A DNA stretch of 64,000 bases from Phorcus lineatus (taxonomy: Eukaryota; Mollusca; Gastropoda; Trochida; Trochidae), in assembly GCA_921293015.1 (NCBI GenBank), contig OV121092.1, forward strand, positions 31,875,764 to 31,939,763, given 5' to 3'. The first letter of the stretch is position 1. The number at the start of each line of letters is the position of its first letter. This document shows, piece after piece, positions 38,601 to 49,589 of this stretch. Below the pieces are notes generated by a model that saw only the letters and a list, made by a program, of their open reading frames with translations, had not been told where the DNA came from and searched no databases. The position numbers and the translations under genes were made by a program.

Positions 38601-38917
38601 TTGAACTATTCATAGTATATGTCCTCAAATAATGGAAAACGACGCTGAAACCATCTGTGAGCGAATGTGTATTGCTCCGTTTTTGTAATGAGAACAAAGG
38701 CAACTTGGAAAACAGTGAATATGGATTGCTAAAAACGAGTAAAAAATCCTTATATTGAAGCTCCAGTTCTTTTTCTGGGTGTTTTCGTGTTGCATACACT
38801 GATAATGTCTTCGTTTAATAGAGACGTTACCAACATTATAATGAATAAATTCAAGACAGATATATAACCTGGGAAAGGTTTGTGAAAAGAGCAAGAGTCA
38901 ATAAACACAGCCATATC
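35601..38917. other. Intergenic stretch between genes D and E
   Basis: No confident gene was found. The segment 37210-37755 on the minus strand is richer in GC and reads in shifted frames with protein-like pieces (for example GAGIIINLNWPRANWVIFK, GFLGARQTQILPLPIS, SSYPYIRRNDVRFLRTVHDL). It may be a decayed gene or transposon fragment that I cannot name. The rest is AT-rich with short chance ORFs. Confidence 0.4.
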
Positions 38918-38923
38918 TTTATT
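38918..38923 (-). terminator. Polyadenylation signal of gene E
   Basis: Minus-strand AATAAA lies about 36 bases after the gene E stop. Confidence 0.55.
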
Positions 38924-38958
38924 TCAGCTTAGATGGATAATAACGCTTATCACAGCAT

Positions 38959-40582
38959 TTAGATAAAGTCAAACATATCGTTCATATATCTGAAATTTAA
39001 CATGTTCATTGGGAAGCCACTGTTGGAACCCCTAGGCGTAAACAAATCAAAGAAGCTTCGTGGTTGAGCAGGCCTATACATAGACGGGGCAGTCTGTTGT
39101 GCACGGTACTGGATCAATGCGCTGAGGAGCTGGTACAAAGTTTGTTGAAGTTGTTGCTGATTCTGAGTAACTGAACTAACTGCTTGAGGACTGGTGTTCT
39201 GTGGGTAAGTAGGTTGGTTCATTGGTTGTTGGTTTGTTGGTTGAGGATAGGTAGGTTGTTGGGGAACCGTTTGAGGGTTCGGTGCCTGTGAACCGTACAT
39301 GGTCTGTGGGTTTGCTTGAGGGTATGTCGGTGGATTTGCAACAGGATAGGCTTGTGGAACCGGCTGCTGGTACGCTGGTGGATAGTTTGGTTGTGCATAG
39401 GGTGCTGGATTTGCGTAATCGAATTGCTGATAATTTGGCTGCTGGTACGGGTAAGCGTTTGCACGGCTGTCAACTTGATTGGTTGGGTAAGCTTGGTTAT
39501 TGTTCCCAATATCGTTGTTCTTGTTTGCAAGGTTTGATGATACTGTCGCTGCTGATGTAGGTGCAGATGTTGTGCTGGGTGTGGCGGGGGCTTCTGTCGT
39601 CGTGTCATCAATTGCCATACCTAAACAAAATTAAATAAACAATTAAAGTTGACGAGGATATGTAACCATATACTTGATTTGTTAACACATATCAATTCTG
39701 TGTCGTTCTCGATGAGAATTTATATATTGCATTACTTTTGTCAGTTTAGATTTTTTTACATCAATAAATAATACTTCCTTTGAAATATCTTTTGACTTCG
39801 TCGTTACCATTACTGCATTTTCTGTTACTGAAACTGTTTCTACTCGCAGGCAATATTGTTATATAATTGAATGCAAACATCGAGTAAAACAAGATCCTTT
39901 TTTTCAAAATCCCTAGGGATATATATGTCCTCAATGAATTGTTTGTTATGTATTTCTCGAGAAACTCATGCACTTCATGCGTGAGAATTCACTACCACGT
40001 GATCTGAAGGTGCAGCTGTCACTACCACATTCACACGTGGAAATAAGTGAATGCTAACTACGAAACTTGAAACATCGTTCAGCCTCGCTTTATAAAAAAA
40101 CATTGTGATTTGATCGGATATGCACTATTTTTATGGCACGACATGTAAGTCAACTGGTACAACAGAGACACTTGGCTCTGAAGGTAGTTAAAAGAAGACT
40201 AACTTTAAAAATTCAACTGAATACAAAATTGAAAATATAACTCAACTGAAATTATACGATACAGAGGTATTTCCTTGGTTATGTAATAAATGACAGAAGG
40301 AATAGATAAATAATTATTTTTTACAATGAAATTCAATGATATTTCATATATATATGACGTCATATGCATACCACTAAATATATATATATATATAGTAAAT
40401 GCGACGTCAATATTAGTTACAGTTCAATTTAGGGGTATATCCATCAATATATATCTTTTAAGGTATATGTCCTGTCCTGAATCAAATTTCTATCCATAGA
40501 AGCAATAAATATAAGAAATGATACCTTGTCGAACTAGCAGCGTGACTGTAAACAGCCACAATATACCTCTCCTGTGTTCCAT
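38959..40582 (-). CDS. Gene E: secreted Gln/Pro/Tyr-repeat protein
   Basis: The signal exon 40525-40582 encodes MEHRRGILWLFTVTLLVRQG (58 nt, phase 1); the terminal exon is 38959-39620; total 239 residues. After GMAIDDTTTEAPATPSTTSA comes an Asn/Gln region and a long irregular repeat of Q-P-x-Y-P/A (PNYPPAYQQPVPQAYP, QQPTYPQPTNQQPMNQ), then LQQTLYQLLSALIQY and a tail ending MLNFRYMNDMFDFI. It has no cysteine in the mature part. The untranslated first exon probably ends at 40829 (donor GTAAGTAC). It is similar in plan and signal to gene D. The Tyr/Pro/Gln repeats suit a secreted disordered, possibly cross-linked, matrix protein; no named homologue is assigned. Confidence 0.82.
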
Positions 40583-40828
40583 ATTTCTGTTAATCAATAA
40601 AACAGTATCATTATTATCAAACGAATAATTAGATGTGATAAAAAATTACAATAAAAATCATAATTATTCATGTACATGATTCTATATTGTCATTTCTAGA
40701 AATTCAAATCAAATCGAAATTACTTTACTTTACTTTGATTTAAAAGGGTATAGGTCATATGAAAATGATCATAAAATATCTTGAAATACTATCATCAAAA
40801 TACTTTCTCCGATTCCTCCTGTACTTAC

Positions 40829-40885
40829 CTTGATTTGATTAAGACAATTGTTGAATGAACAAGTACAACAAGAGCCATGCCATGT
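40829..40885 (-). promoter_or_regulatory. Candidate untranslated first exon of gene E
   Basis: On the minus strand the exon ends ...GTCTTAATCAAATCAAG before donor GTAAGTAC. I see no clear TATA box, so the 5' limit is approximate. Confidence 0.4.
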
Positions 40886-41544
40886 CTATTAATCTGGACT
40901 TTGTCAACAATAACTAGATTGTTTCACATGTAATAAAAAAAACTAGCATCGTGAAATTATCATAATGTGGAAAAAGGACATTCCGTCAGAGCTTACCTTT
41001 ACCTCAACGATTTTATCTTGTAATAAAAAAGCTTTAATGCATTATCTTATATAGGGTCTAAAAGGGGTCACTAAAGTAAACTTTTGAAGAAACTTTAACA
41101 TATTCTAAACAAGAGGCAAGTTCGTGATATGTTGTCTTTGACATCTTTGAAAGATGATGAAGAGAATATGATACTTCAGTTCACTCGAGAGCATCCACTG
41201 GCAGTAAAACATCACATTATTTATTTGTCCTTGTTTGTTTACAACATTTAACAAGTCTCTTTTCACAAAATGACTTGATAATTTGGCTTAAAAATTTCAA
41301 ATGTTATCGTGTCATGGCCTCATGCATTGCAGTTCGTCTTACATGACACAATTACGTGTATACATTCAGAAACATATTTAGATAATGATAACATATTTGC
41401 TTGAGATATGCTGGTAATATGTATACATTTCAGTGTTTAAAAACATTTCTTTTTCAGAATACCAATCAGCAACATCATCATTGCACATGTAATATCATTC
41501 AATCGTACTGTTAAGAGTTACCGTTTGTATACTTTTTCAAAGAT
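40886..41544. other. Non-coding stretch
   Basis: I see no gene or recognisable repeat between the first exon of gene E and the 160-bp repeats that flank the DIRS element. Confidence 0.4.
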
Positions 41545-41886
41545 GAAAAGCGTAAGCGGGGGTATATAGCGTTCATTCTGTCCGTCCGTCCGTCCGTCTG
41601 TCACGAATCTTTGTCCGGAGCATATCTCCTTAACTTACATGCTATCTTCATTAAACTTCATACACTTATAAACCATGATCCCTAGATGTGCCTTTTGAGG
41701 GTTAGACCAACAAATGGTTTTTATTTTTTGCGGTTTCCATGGAAACACGACTTAAACAGTGACAAAGTCCTTTGTACGGAGTATATCTTCATAACTATAC
41801 ATGCTATCTTTACCAAACTTCATACACTTATCAACCATGATCCCTTGATATGCCTTGTGAGGGTTAGATCAACAAATGATTTTTAA

Positions 41887-41919
41887 TTTTTAATACTTAC
41901 CCCACTTCTTATATTGCAT
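41887..41919 (+). repeat. Left terminal inverted repeat of the DIRS element
   Basis: It is exactly complementary to 47971-48003; the core is ACTTACCCCACTTCTTATAT. In this element class inverted ends serve in forming the circular DNA intermediate. Confidence 0.9.
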
Positions 41920-43015
41920 ATTACCTATACTTCCGATAAAACGATTGGAAAACGTGTTGGTAGTAGTCATCCTGTCTTCATTCTGTAAGACGGGGAATAT
42001 GACGATGACAACACGGCCTCGTAACCGGAAGGTAACGATCCAATCCGTCATGTGACCACATCGACAAAATCACATTTCATATTTATCGCTTTCGCGAATG
42101 GACGTGTTGTTTTTGAGTTAGAATTAACTGTGTTGTATTGTTTGTGATTTAACTATCTTTTGCTGCACGGTATGTTCGCTTTGTTATCTTTATCTTGGTG
42201 CCTGATGTGAATAATGCAGGGGTTACCTACCTCGCTTTGCTTCGATTTGAATTCTATTTGGGCCGTGCTCGTCACGTCTCGCATGTTGTTTCATTGCTTG
42301 AATCGGTTGTGGCTGTTTAATGGTATCCGTTATCCATTTTTAAACCTTTCACGCATGCTATTTCCATTAGAATTTCATTTTTCACCACGAAATGTCTTCG
42401 TTCTGTCTACGTGTCACCAAACAAGATGGCGGTCTGTTTGGTGTCGGCTTCGCACGTGTTTGTGCGTTACTTCTAAGACAATTTCTTAAAAATTTTTCCG
42501 AAGTTTAATAACATTGTTTAGCACTGGGAAATGTTTTTTCACTGTTGCTAATGTTGTTATTTGTTTTTTTTTTCAATGTGATACCACTGTTCTCGGCAAC
42601 GTGGGTTTGCGCGAGATGGGCTGCGGTACTACTCTTGTTTATTCACATTACGGTGGCCCGTAGGGGCTATTTTATGTATGCTTTATATCTTGCTATTTTC
42701 GCATATTTTTGCTCGTTTTCTGCGAGAATTTGTAATGTGTGTTATTACTCTTGCTATTAGAGTGATATTTCTTTCCAAGTAAGTAAATATTTTAAAAAAA
42801 ATAAACTTTTTTTTTATGTTTTTACTTTGCATTGTATTGCGCTTTTTCTCAGTATTAGGCATGGTTTAATATGCTTATAGCGCAAGTATTTTATGTGTAT
42901 ATTTTTCTCTCACATAAATTTAATTTTTCACTTTCATAATGAGCATGTGTTTTTTTCTTGCTTTTGCTAGTGGCTTTTCATGCTTATTAAAAGGTGCTTG
43001 TCTACCCACAGGTGA

Positions 43016-44842
43016 ATGCAGCGAGTCTTTTGCAGTGCGTGTAAGCTGCAGAAGTCCTCCTTGGACCCGCATCCACTGTGCCCAGACTGTGTGGCAACGG
43101 CCTGTGAGGTTGACGCTAGGTGTGTGTACTGTCGTCCCTTGTCCCCGCTAGAGTTCAAGTGCTTTTCAGCGGCGAGAAGGAAGCGGTTCACTCAGAGGGC
43201 TAGGAAGTCGGTGCGATCGACTATGGAGTCTACTGTCACAGTGGCCTCCCCTCCCGAGGATGCGGACAAGGACGTTCCTACGCCGGAAGTGTTCCAGGCG
43301 CCGCCTCCGAGGGAGCCGACACCTCTACCGACACCCCCTCCGACTAGACAGCCATCCCTCTCGAGGGAGGACTTTGAGAGGGCCGTCAACCCGGGCGCCC
43401 CTAGTATAGAACTGATCCAGTCCTTGGTCTCGAGGGCTGTGCTGTCGCCGTTGAGGTCTCCCAGGCGCTCCTCGCCTCGCCGGACGCCTCCAAGGTCTCC
43501 TAGACGCTCTTCACCTCGGCGGACGCCTCCAAGGTCTCCTAGGCGCCCCTCGCCCAGGCGGACTCCGCCACGGTCGCCTCGGCGCTCCTCGCCTCGACGC
43601 TCCCCGCCTCGGCGCTCCTCGCCCAGACGCTCCTCGCCTCGCCGGACGATTCTGACTTCTCCTCGGCGTTCACCTAGGCGCTCTCCTAGGCGCTCCTCGC
43701 CTCGCCGGACGCCTCTTGCTCCTAGAGTGTCTCCCAGACGGTCTCCTAGGCGCTCTCCTTTGCCTCGGCGCTCACCCCGACGCTCACCTCTTCGGTCCAG
43801 GTCGCCCCTCAGGCGTGTGCCTTCCACAGTTGAATCCTCCCGTGTGTGGACTGCCTCACCTACCTTCCGGGAGGAACATGAGTTTGTGCCAGATTACGAG
43901 GAGTATCTGGAAGACGTTTCTGAGGAAGAGGAGACCCACTTAGAGTTATCGGGAGTCTATGCCTGGATCGCGGATCGCCTGGTAACGTGCCCCTCTCCAG
44001 GTCCAGGTGTTGACAAGGCTTCTGCGATTTGGGACGAGCCGGAGCTCCTTATCCCACCGCATCCACTGGTCAAGGGCGCACTAGATAACCTTGATGAGGA
44101 TTTTGCTCGCCTGTCGCTCAACCCATCTTTTCGGCTGGCAAAGAATACCACTGCGGGATTCAAGATTCACTCGTTACAGGAGTTTGATGCTGGCGCAGTC
44201 CAGGATGACTCCGTGGAGCGGCTTTCGGATGCGTCACCCGCCCTCTTCAAGGTACAGGACGCCAAGCTCCTCAACATAGACACGGAGTTACGCCGTACCT
44301 TGAAGCCTCTCTCGGCGCTAGCTTCCTCGACGGAGGCCCTTACGCAGGACCTCAAGGAAGCAAACCCCTCCCGACTGGATCACCTGGCAACCATGTTCAG
44401 GTGGCAGGCTAACACCCTGTCAACAGTGGTTGACCACGTCAGAGCGGCGTTAGCGCATACTACACTCATTAGGAGGAATGGGTTGCTCACCTCCTGTACA
44501 TGGAACGAGGAGTTCAAGAAGACACTCATCCGGGCCCCTCTCTCGTCTTCTTCCCTGTTCGCTAACAGGATCCCGGAGGTCCATCGGGAGCAATCAGCGG
44601 TCTCCCAGGCTGATTTCACCTTTCAGGCCACCAAGATGGTCGTGGCGAACCTCCCAGCTGCTTCATCTTCGGCCCGCTCTTACTCCGGACGCCGCAAGTC
44701 AGTTCACGGAGCCCTCCGTGGCAGAGGGGGGGCAAGAATCGGAGTTCCCGAGGAGCAGCTTAATCTGCCGCCAACGCTTCCGGATTTCAGCAAAAGTCGC
44801 CCGGGAAGACAGAAGCAGAAGCCTCTGTACAGGCGTCACTGA
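43016..44842 (+). CDS. DIRS ORF1, GAG-like protein with Cys knuckles and RS domain
   Basis: This intact 608-codon frame starts MQRVFCSACKLQKSS. The first 40 residues carry three C-x2-C pairs (CSAC, CPDC, CVYC), a likely zinc-binding head. About residues 140-275 form an Arg/Ser/Pro repeat (SPRRSSPRRTPPRSPRR type) like the RS domains of splicing factors. Then come an acidic stretch (EEYLEDVSEEEETHLELS) and a helical C-terminal half ending in a basic tail (RPGRQKQKPLYRRH). In DIRS elements ORF1 is the putative nucleocapsid protein. The TGA stop lies just before the RT region, which starts in another frame and overlaps this ORF's end. The opposite-strand 211-codon ORF is a shadow of the repeats. 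Confidence 0.8.
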   Translation: MQRVFCSACKLQKSSLDPHPLCPDCVATACEVDARCVYCRPLSPLEFKCFSAARRKRFTQRARKSVRSTMESTVTVASPPEDADKDVPTPEVFQAPPPREPTPLPTPPPTRQPSLSREDFERAVNPGAPSIELIQSLVSRAVLSPLRSPRRSSPRRTPPRSPRRSSPRRTPPRSPRRPSPRRTPPRSPRRSSPRRSPPRRSSPRRSSPRRTILTSPRRSPRRSPRRSSPRRTPLAPRVSPRRSPRRSPLPRRSPRRSPLRSRSPLRRVPSTVESSRVWTASPTFREEHEFVPDYEEYLEDVSEEEETHLELSGVYAWIADRLVTCPSPGPGVDKASAIWDEPELLIPPHPLVKGALDNLDEDFARLSLNPSFRLAKNTTAGFKIHSLQEFDAGAVQDDSVERLSDASPALFKVQDAKLLNIDTELRRTLKPLSALASSTEALTQDLKEANPSRLDHLATMFRWQANTLSTVVDHVRAALAHTTLIRRNGLLTSCTWNEEFKKTLIRAPLSSSSLFANRIPEVHREQSAVSQADFTFQATKMVVANLPAASSSARSYSGRRKSVHGALRGRGGARIGVPEEQLNLPPTLPDFSKSRPGRQKQKPLYRRH

Positions 44843-44844
44843 AG

Positions 44845-46754
44845 AGGTAGACAGTCACGATTGGACACTCCCGCCTCCAGTCGTCCCAATCTCAGATATC
44901 CCCGTAGGCGGGAGATTAGGAGTCTTCTGGCCCAATTGGACAATCCTAGAGGACCCCTTCGTGACAGAAGTGTTAAGGACCGGCTACAAGCTTCCAATAG
45001 TCGGGTCTCCGCCTCTGACCCACCTGCCCCGGTCACGCGTGTATTTGCTAGCCCAACAAGAGCAGTTGGCCTCGAACATCAGACACTGCTGGACAAGAGG
45101 GCGTTAGAACGAGTGCTAGTTCCCGAAGACGCCCCAGGGTTCTACTCTCCCATCTTCCTTGTACCCAAGAAGAACTCGGACAAGTTGAGGATGATACACA
45201 ACATGGCGGTGTTAAACGAACTCTACATGGCAGAGCCGCCCCACTTTCGTATGATCACCTTAGATCTGCTGCGTTCCAAGCTATCGCACAACGATTGGCT
45301 GGTCAGCATGGATCTCCAGGACGCATACCTCCACGTCCCCATTTACGGACCTCACAGGAAGTTCCTGAGGTTCATATTCAAGGGAACTCATTACCAGTGG
45401 AGGGTACTGCCGTTTGGAATTTCTACGGCCCCGTGGCTTTTCACTCGCATCACGGCGCCGATAGTACGCTTTCTACATCATCGAGGGATCGAGTTCGATC
45501 CATACATCGACGACTGTCTGATGAACCACAGCGTGCGACGGTTGCTTCTCAGACAGTCTCAGTTGGCCCTCGACCTTCTCCGCCAGTTAGGGTGGATCAT
45601 CAACAGCGAGAAGTCGCAACTAGTCCCTTCTCAGCAGTTGACCTTCATCGGAGGGTTGTTTCTAACAGACCTGAACCTCGTCAGGGTACCTCCGGACAGA
45701 TGGACAAAGATCACGACGTCTGTGCATCAAGCTTTGACCAATGCGTTGTCGCTCAGGGAGTGGCAGTCCCTGTTAGGTCTGCTTTCCTCAGCTCAGTATC
45801 TTACCGACAGAGGTCGGTTGATGCTGCGTCCGCTACAGAGGTTTTTGACCCCCTTTATTCAGGAAGACGACCTGAAGACAGGGATTCGTTTGCCAGAGAC
45901 CCTTCATGTGTTCCTTCGGTGGTGGACAGTCCCATCGAATGTCTGCGAAGGGGTCTCTTTGACAGATTGGACCCCGGATCGGCTGTTCGTGGACGCGTCT
46001 CTTCAAGGTTGGGGCACTCACATGGACGAGCAGTCGGCAGCCGGCCTTTGGTCAGGAGCTCAGAAGTCGTGGCACAGCAACAACCTAGAGCTGCAGGCTG
46101 TCATTTTAGCTGTAACACACTGGCTCCCGATCCTACGCGGATCGCGGCTGTTAGTGGCGTCCGACAACTCCACAGTAGTATGGCTGATCACCAACCAGGG
46201 GACAACCTCATCACAGAGACTTCTGGACCAGACGTTCCAGTTGTTTCACCTTTTAGACAACAACAACATCAGAATCAGGGCCCGGCACATTCCAGGTTGC
46301 AAGAATGTGCTCGCCGACACCCTGTCAAGACCAGACAAACCCTCGCCGACGGAGTGGATGCTTCACTTATCATCGTCCGTTGATAGACCTCTTCGCCACA
46401 AAGATCAACGCGCAACTTCCGGTGTACGTGTCCCCGTTACCGGACCCAGCGGTGTGGGCAGTGGACGCTCTATCGATGTCGTGTGAGGGTCTGGACGCTT
46501 ATGCGTTTCCACCACCCATTCTGCTTCCAAAGGTCGTCGCCAAGATCAAGACGACGAAGAAGATCTATCTGATTTTGGTCGCGCCCTATTGGCCAACGAG
46601 GTCGTGGTATCCAGAGTTGCGCGGCCTCGTCGTAAGGGCACCAAGTCCACTCCCTCTGTGGCATCATCTGCTGGTCCATCCGCACATTCGGTTTCCTCAC
46701 CCCGACCCAGGACGGTTTCATCTGTCTGTATGGACCATCTGCAGAAGACTCTAA
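44845..46754 (+). pseudogene. DIRS reverse transcriptase/RNase H, frameshifted
   Basis: The N-terminal part (IPVGGRLGVFWPNW, near 44900) is in frame 3. The reading then shifts near 45075 to frame 2, which runs to 46486: GFYSPIFLVPKKNSDKLRMI, SMDLQDAYLHVPI, QWRVLPFGISTAPWLFT, the catalytic YIDD (from 45503), then RNase H (FVDASLQGWGTHMD, SNNLELQAVILAVTHW, VASDNSTVVWLI, LADTLSR). Near 46375 it shifts back to frame 3 for the typical DIRS C-terminal block (IDLFATKINAQLPVYVSPLP, GLDAYAFPPPILLP, LILVAPYWPTRSWYPEL). The catalytic residues are present, so the breaks appear recent. The end overlaps the recombinase frame. Confidence 0.85.
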
Positions 46755-47783
46755 AGGTAAAGGGCTATTCGTCCCGGGTGGCAAGCGCCATTTCCCGGGC
46801 CCATAGAGTTTCAACGAGATCACTTCATGACGACAAGTGGCTCTCGTTTGTGTGCTTCTGTGAGGAGAGATCCCAAGATCCGGGTGAGTTCTTGCTGTAT
46901 CTTCGGAGGAAGAAACATCTTAAGGGAGGAACCATCTCCACCTATCTGTCGGCGTTGAACTCGGTTCTAGCCGTCAAGCAGGATGTGAAGTTCTCAAAGA
47001 CGCCAGAACTTATCGCCATGTTGAAGTCTTTTAAGCTGGAGGATCAGAAGTTGAAGTTTCGTCCTCCGGCTTGGGACCTCAACTTGGTTTTGCGGCACTT
47101 GAGAGGCCCACCGTATGAGCCGTTGTCTGAAGCGTCCTTTGAGGACGTGACCCGGAAGACGGTTTTTCTCCTGTCCTTGGCGACTGCAGCCAGGGTCAGT
47201 GAGATGCACTCACTGGATGTGACAAGGGTCCGCTTCGAGCAAGTGCGACATGGGGCGGTTCATTTTGGGGCTGCTGTGGAACTTCGTCGCCAAGAACCAG
47301 CTCCCAGGGCAGCCGGACAGGAAGTTCGTCATTCCGCCGTTGTCGTCGGTTGTTCACCCCTCTGAGGTGGAGGAGCTGTCCATGTGTCCGGTGAGAGCTC
47401 TCAAGGAGTATATCAACCGTTCCACCTCTAGGAGGAAATCCCGGAAAAGGCTGTTCATTCCATTCTCAGCTTCCGGGAAGGGAGAAGTCAGCAGGAATAC
47501 CATTGCCTTGTGGTTGAGGCAGACTATTCTGGCGGCGTATGACGCTGCAGGAGAACCTCACCCAACTGCTAACAACCCTCATGAGATTCGGGCTTTGGCA
47601 TCCACCATGGCGCTGCACCGCAACATATCTGTGCCGGCCATCATGGAAGGATGTTTCTGGAGATCGACCTCCGTCTTTGCCAGCCATTATCTCCGGGACT
47701 TGGCAGTGGAGGACGTGGAAGGACTCCAGTCTTTTGGTCCGTTGGTGGTAGCTCAACAGCTGACCCGACCAACCAGGCACTAG
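46589..47783 (+). pseudogene. DIRS tyrosine recombinase, one frameshift
   Basis: Frame 2 runs from 46589 and holds the core-binding part (LRRKKHLKGGTISTYLSALN) and the first catalytic Arg in FLLSLATAARVSEMHSLDV. A one-base shift near 47262 (in a TTTTGGGG run) moves the reading to frame 3: WNFVAKNQLPGQPDRKFVIP, MCPVRALKEYI, then the H-x-x-R box (NPHEIRALAST, 47578-47592) and the nucleophile Tyr in FASHYLRDL (47688-47690). This enzyme replaces integrase in DIRS elements and inserts the circular intermediate. The frameshift separates the two halves of the active site, so this copy should not recombine on its own. Confidence 0.88.
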
Positions 47784-47970
47784 GTAATTACACCTCAGTG
47801 TTCTTTGCCTTAGGGCTTTCCCACGGTCCGTCGTGGCGTTCCCCTAAGGCTCTTTGGGCTTATGTTATGTTTCTCCCTTGCAGGGGGCTTCTGACATACG
47901 TCCTGTGTGTTTTTCCCTGACGGGTGGTCCGTTCGCCGGCCTGCCCGACATCCTTGTCTGTCGGATTAAC

Positions 47971-48003
47971 ATGCAATATAAGAAGTGGGGTAAGTATTAA
48001 AAA
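47971..48003 (+). repeat. Right terminal inverted repeat of the DIRS element
   Basis: It begins ATGCAATATAAGAAGTGGGG and ends GTAAGTATTAAAAA, the exact reverse complement of the left end over 33 bases. Confidence 0.9.
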
Positions 48004-48235
48004 TTTATTAAAATCTAAATATTTAAGACCAACAAATGATTTTTTTTTTGCGGTTTACATAGAAACGTTACTAAAACAGTGAATGTATGAAAGTGCGTTT
48101 CCCCCGAGCATATCTCCTATGCTAGCTTCAACAAACTTAATACACTTATCAACCATGATCCCTAAGTGAGCTTTTTGAGGGTGAGACCAACAAAGAAAGC
48201 CAGACTATAGTTTGAAGCGGGGGTATGTGAGCTGT

Positions 48236-49589
48236 GTTTACTTCTTGTTATTTAGGTTTCGAAAAGCAATTATTCTTCACCTTACCCTTTCTTTTTATAA
48301 TTTGCGACAGTTTAAAAAAAATATATATCATGTTCTTCTGATTTATCAATGTTTTATTTCTTTTAGGCCATTTTATTTTTTTTCTGTTTATTCTTGATAT
48401 ATTTCATAAATGTCAAACTTAATTTGTACAGGTAACATCCATGTTCATTCATTGGTTGGCAATGGGGATAACCTTTAATCGACGATGTGCATTTAAAATT
48501 ACTCGATTGACTGAATGACCAGAGTATATCGTTACAGTTAGTAATCCCCACATCGACAATAGATAGACTGCAGCATGTTTTCATACTGAATTACAGGTAT
48601 TTTACGAAATGGACCACAAATGTTGCCATTTGCAAAGCAATCTTTTTTATCAGCAAAAGGAGTATTTAATACAACATACGAAGTTCGGCAAAGCTACGCA
48701 AATCAATTTCCCGAACGCAAGTGATTAAAACATGTTTATGCGAAAATGGTCGCATGTAATTTTTATGTGATTTGTGATATGTCTACGGTTAATCCGGATT
48801 ATAAGATGTTTGAATTCATTTTGAATTGCTTTACAATACGGGAAATAATAAAAATTAAAATTAAAAGAAATGCTACGTTGACCTTAATACTTATGATGAA
48901 GTCTTTTTTAGGTTGATGACTAAGCAACCTTAAGTAAATACTGGCTCAGCAAAGCCATTTCTTTCAATTAAAATGTGTTCAGTTTCATTTCAGAATGAAA
49001 ATATTTCCCTTTAATCGAACTCCCTCCAAACTAACATTTTTTTCCTGTTTTTCCGATTTACAGGAGACTGTTTACTTTCCTTGATCTTCAAAAGCAATTA
49101 GTATACTTTTCTCTGATGAATATGAAAGTGTGCGATACAATATATATGAGCAGGCGAATGAATGTATTTACATTTGCTGAGGTAATGTATGAAAAAAGAA
49201 AGGTTGATGCATATATATGCTCATGTGCTCAAATGATTATTCCCGACTAATACACGACGGACAATTTATCACAAGGAGATAACAGCAATATATCTCATTA
49301 TGCTTCATACAAGTTTTTCTTTGCGTGATTGTTAATGATTTGATATGTTTGAAAACAGATGCTGTTATGTTTTCTGTTGTACCTCAAGAAGTAGTTTTCT
49401 TGTAGATGATTTTTTCAGAGACAAAAAAAGACAGACTTCAAAGGTATCTTTTATTTAGCATAATAAAGTTTACGTATATTCATTGAAATATAAACTATAA
49501 ATATTGTCATAAAATTATAATGTACTATTTGGATTACATTTTCTTTATTTCTGTACTTGTCATATAAGTCATGATATTTGACTTGTCTG
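48236..49589. other. Non-coding stretch
   Basis: AT-rich sequence between the DIRS-flanking repeats and the MITE. I see no exon, RNA gene or known repeat. Confidence 0.4.

Larger units (their letters stand above)
41887..48003 (+). mobile_element. DIRS-type tyrosine-recombinase retrotransposon
   Basis: The element is about 6.1 kb with perfect 33-bp terminal inverted repeats (41887-41919 and 47971-48003; the outermost bases at the left end are TTTTTAATACTTACCCC). It has the DIRS order: GAG-like ORF, reverse transcriptase with RNase H, then tyrosine recombinase, with no LTRs, no integrase and no protease. The coding part is clearly more GC-rich than the host flanks. At least three frameshifts and one stop between ORFs suggest this copy is inactive, although the near-intact motifs and perfect termini mean it inserted fairly recently. 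The leader 41920-43015 is AT-rich and without a convincing ORF. Confidence 0.9.
41545..48235. repeat. ~160-bp tandem repeat units that flank the DIRS insertion
   Basis: Units share CATATCTCCTT...CATGCTATCTT...AACTTCATACACTTAT and CCATGATCCCT...GAGGGTTAGACCAACAAATG. Two units lie left (41622 and 41781 anchors, 160 bp apart) and one right (48107). GCGGGGGTAT occurs near both outer limits. The DIRS element at 41887-48003 interrupts the array after CAACAAATGATTTTTAATT. Confidence 0.7.

Noticed and set aside
39219-39611. Gln/His/Thr-rich minus ORF and plus-strand ORFs over gene E
   Set aside because: Alternative-frame readings of the repetitive gene E exon; the frame with acceptor phase 1 and the family tail is the real one.
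43192-43827. 211-codon minus-strand Gly/Arg/Glu-rich ORF
   Set aside because: Shadow of the Arg/Ser/Pro repeat in the DIRS GAG; no independent signal.
45295-46383. 362-codon plus-strand ORF overlapping the reverse transcriptase
   Set aside because: Out-of-frame reading of GC-rich DNA; all RT and RNase H motifs are in the other frame.
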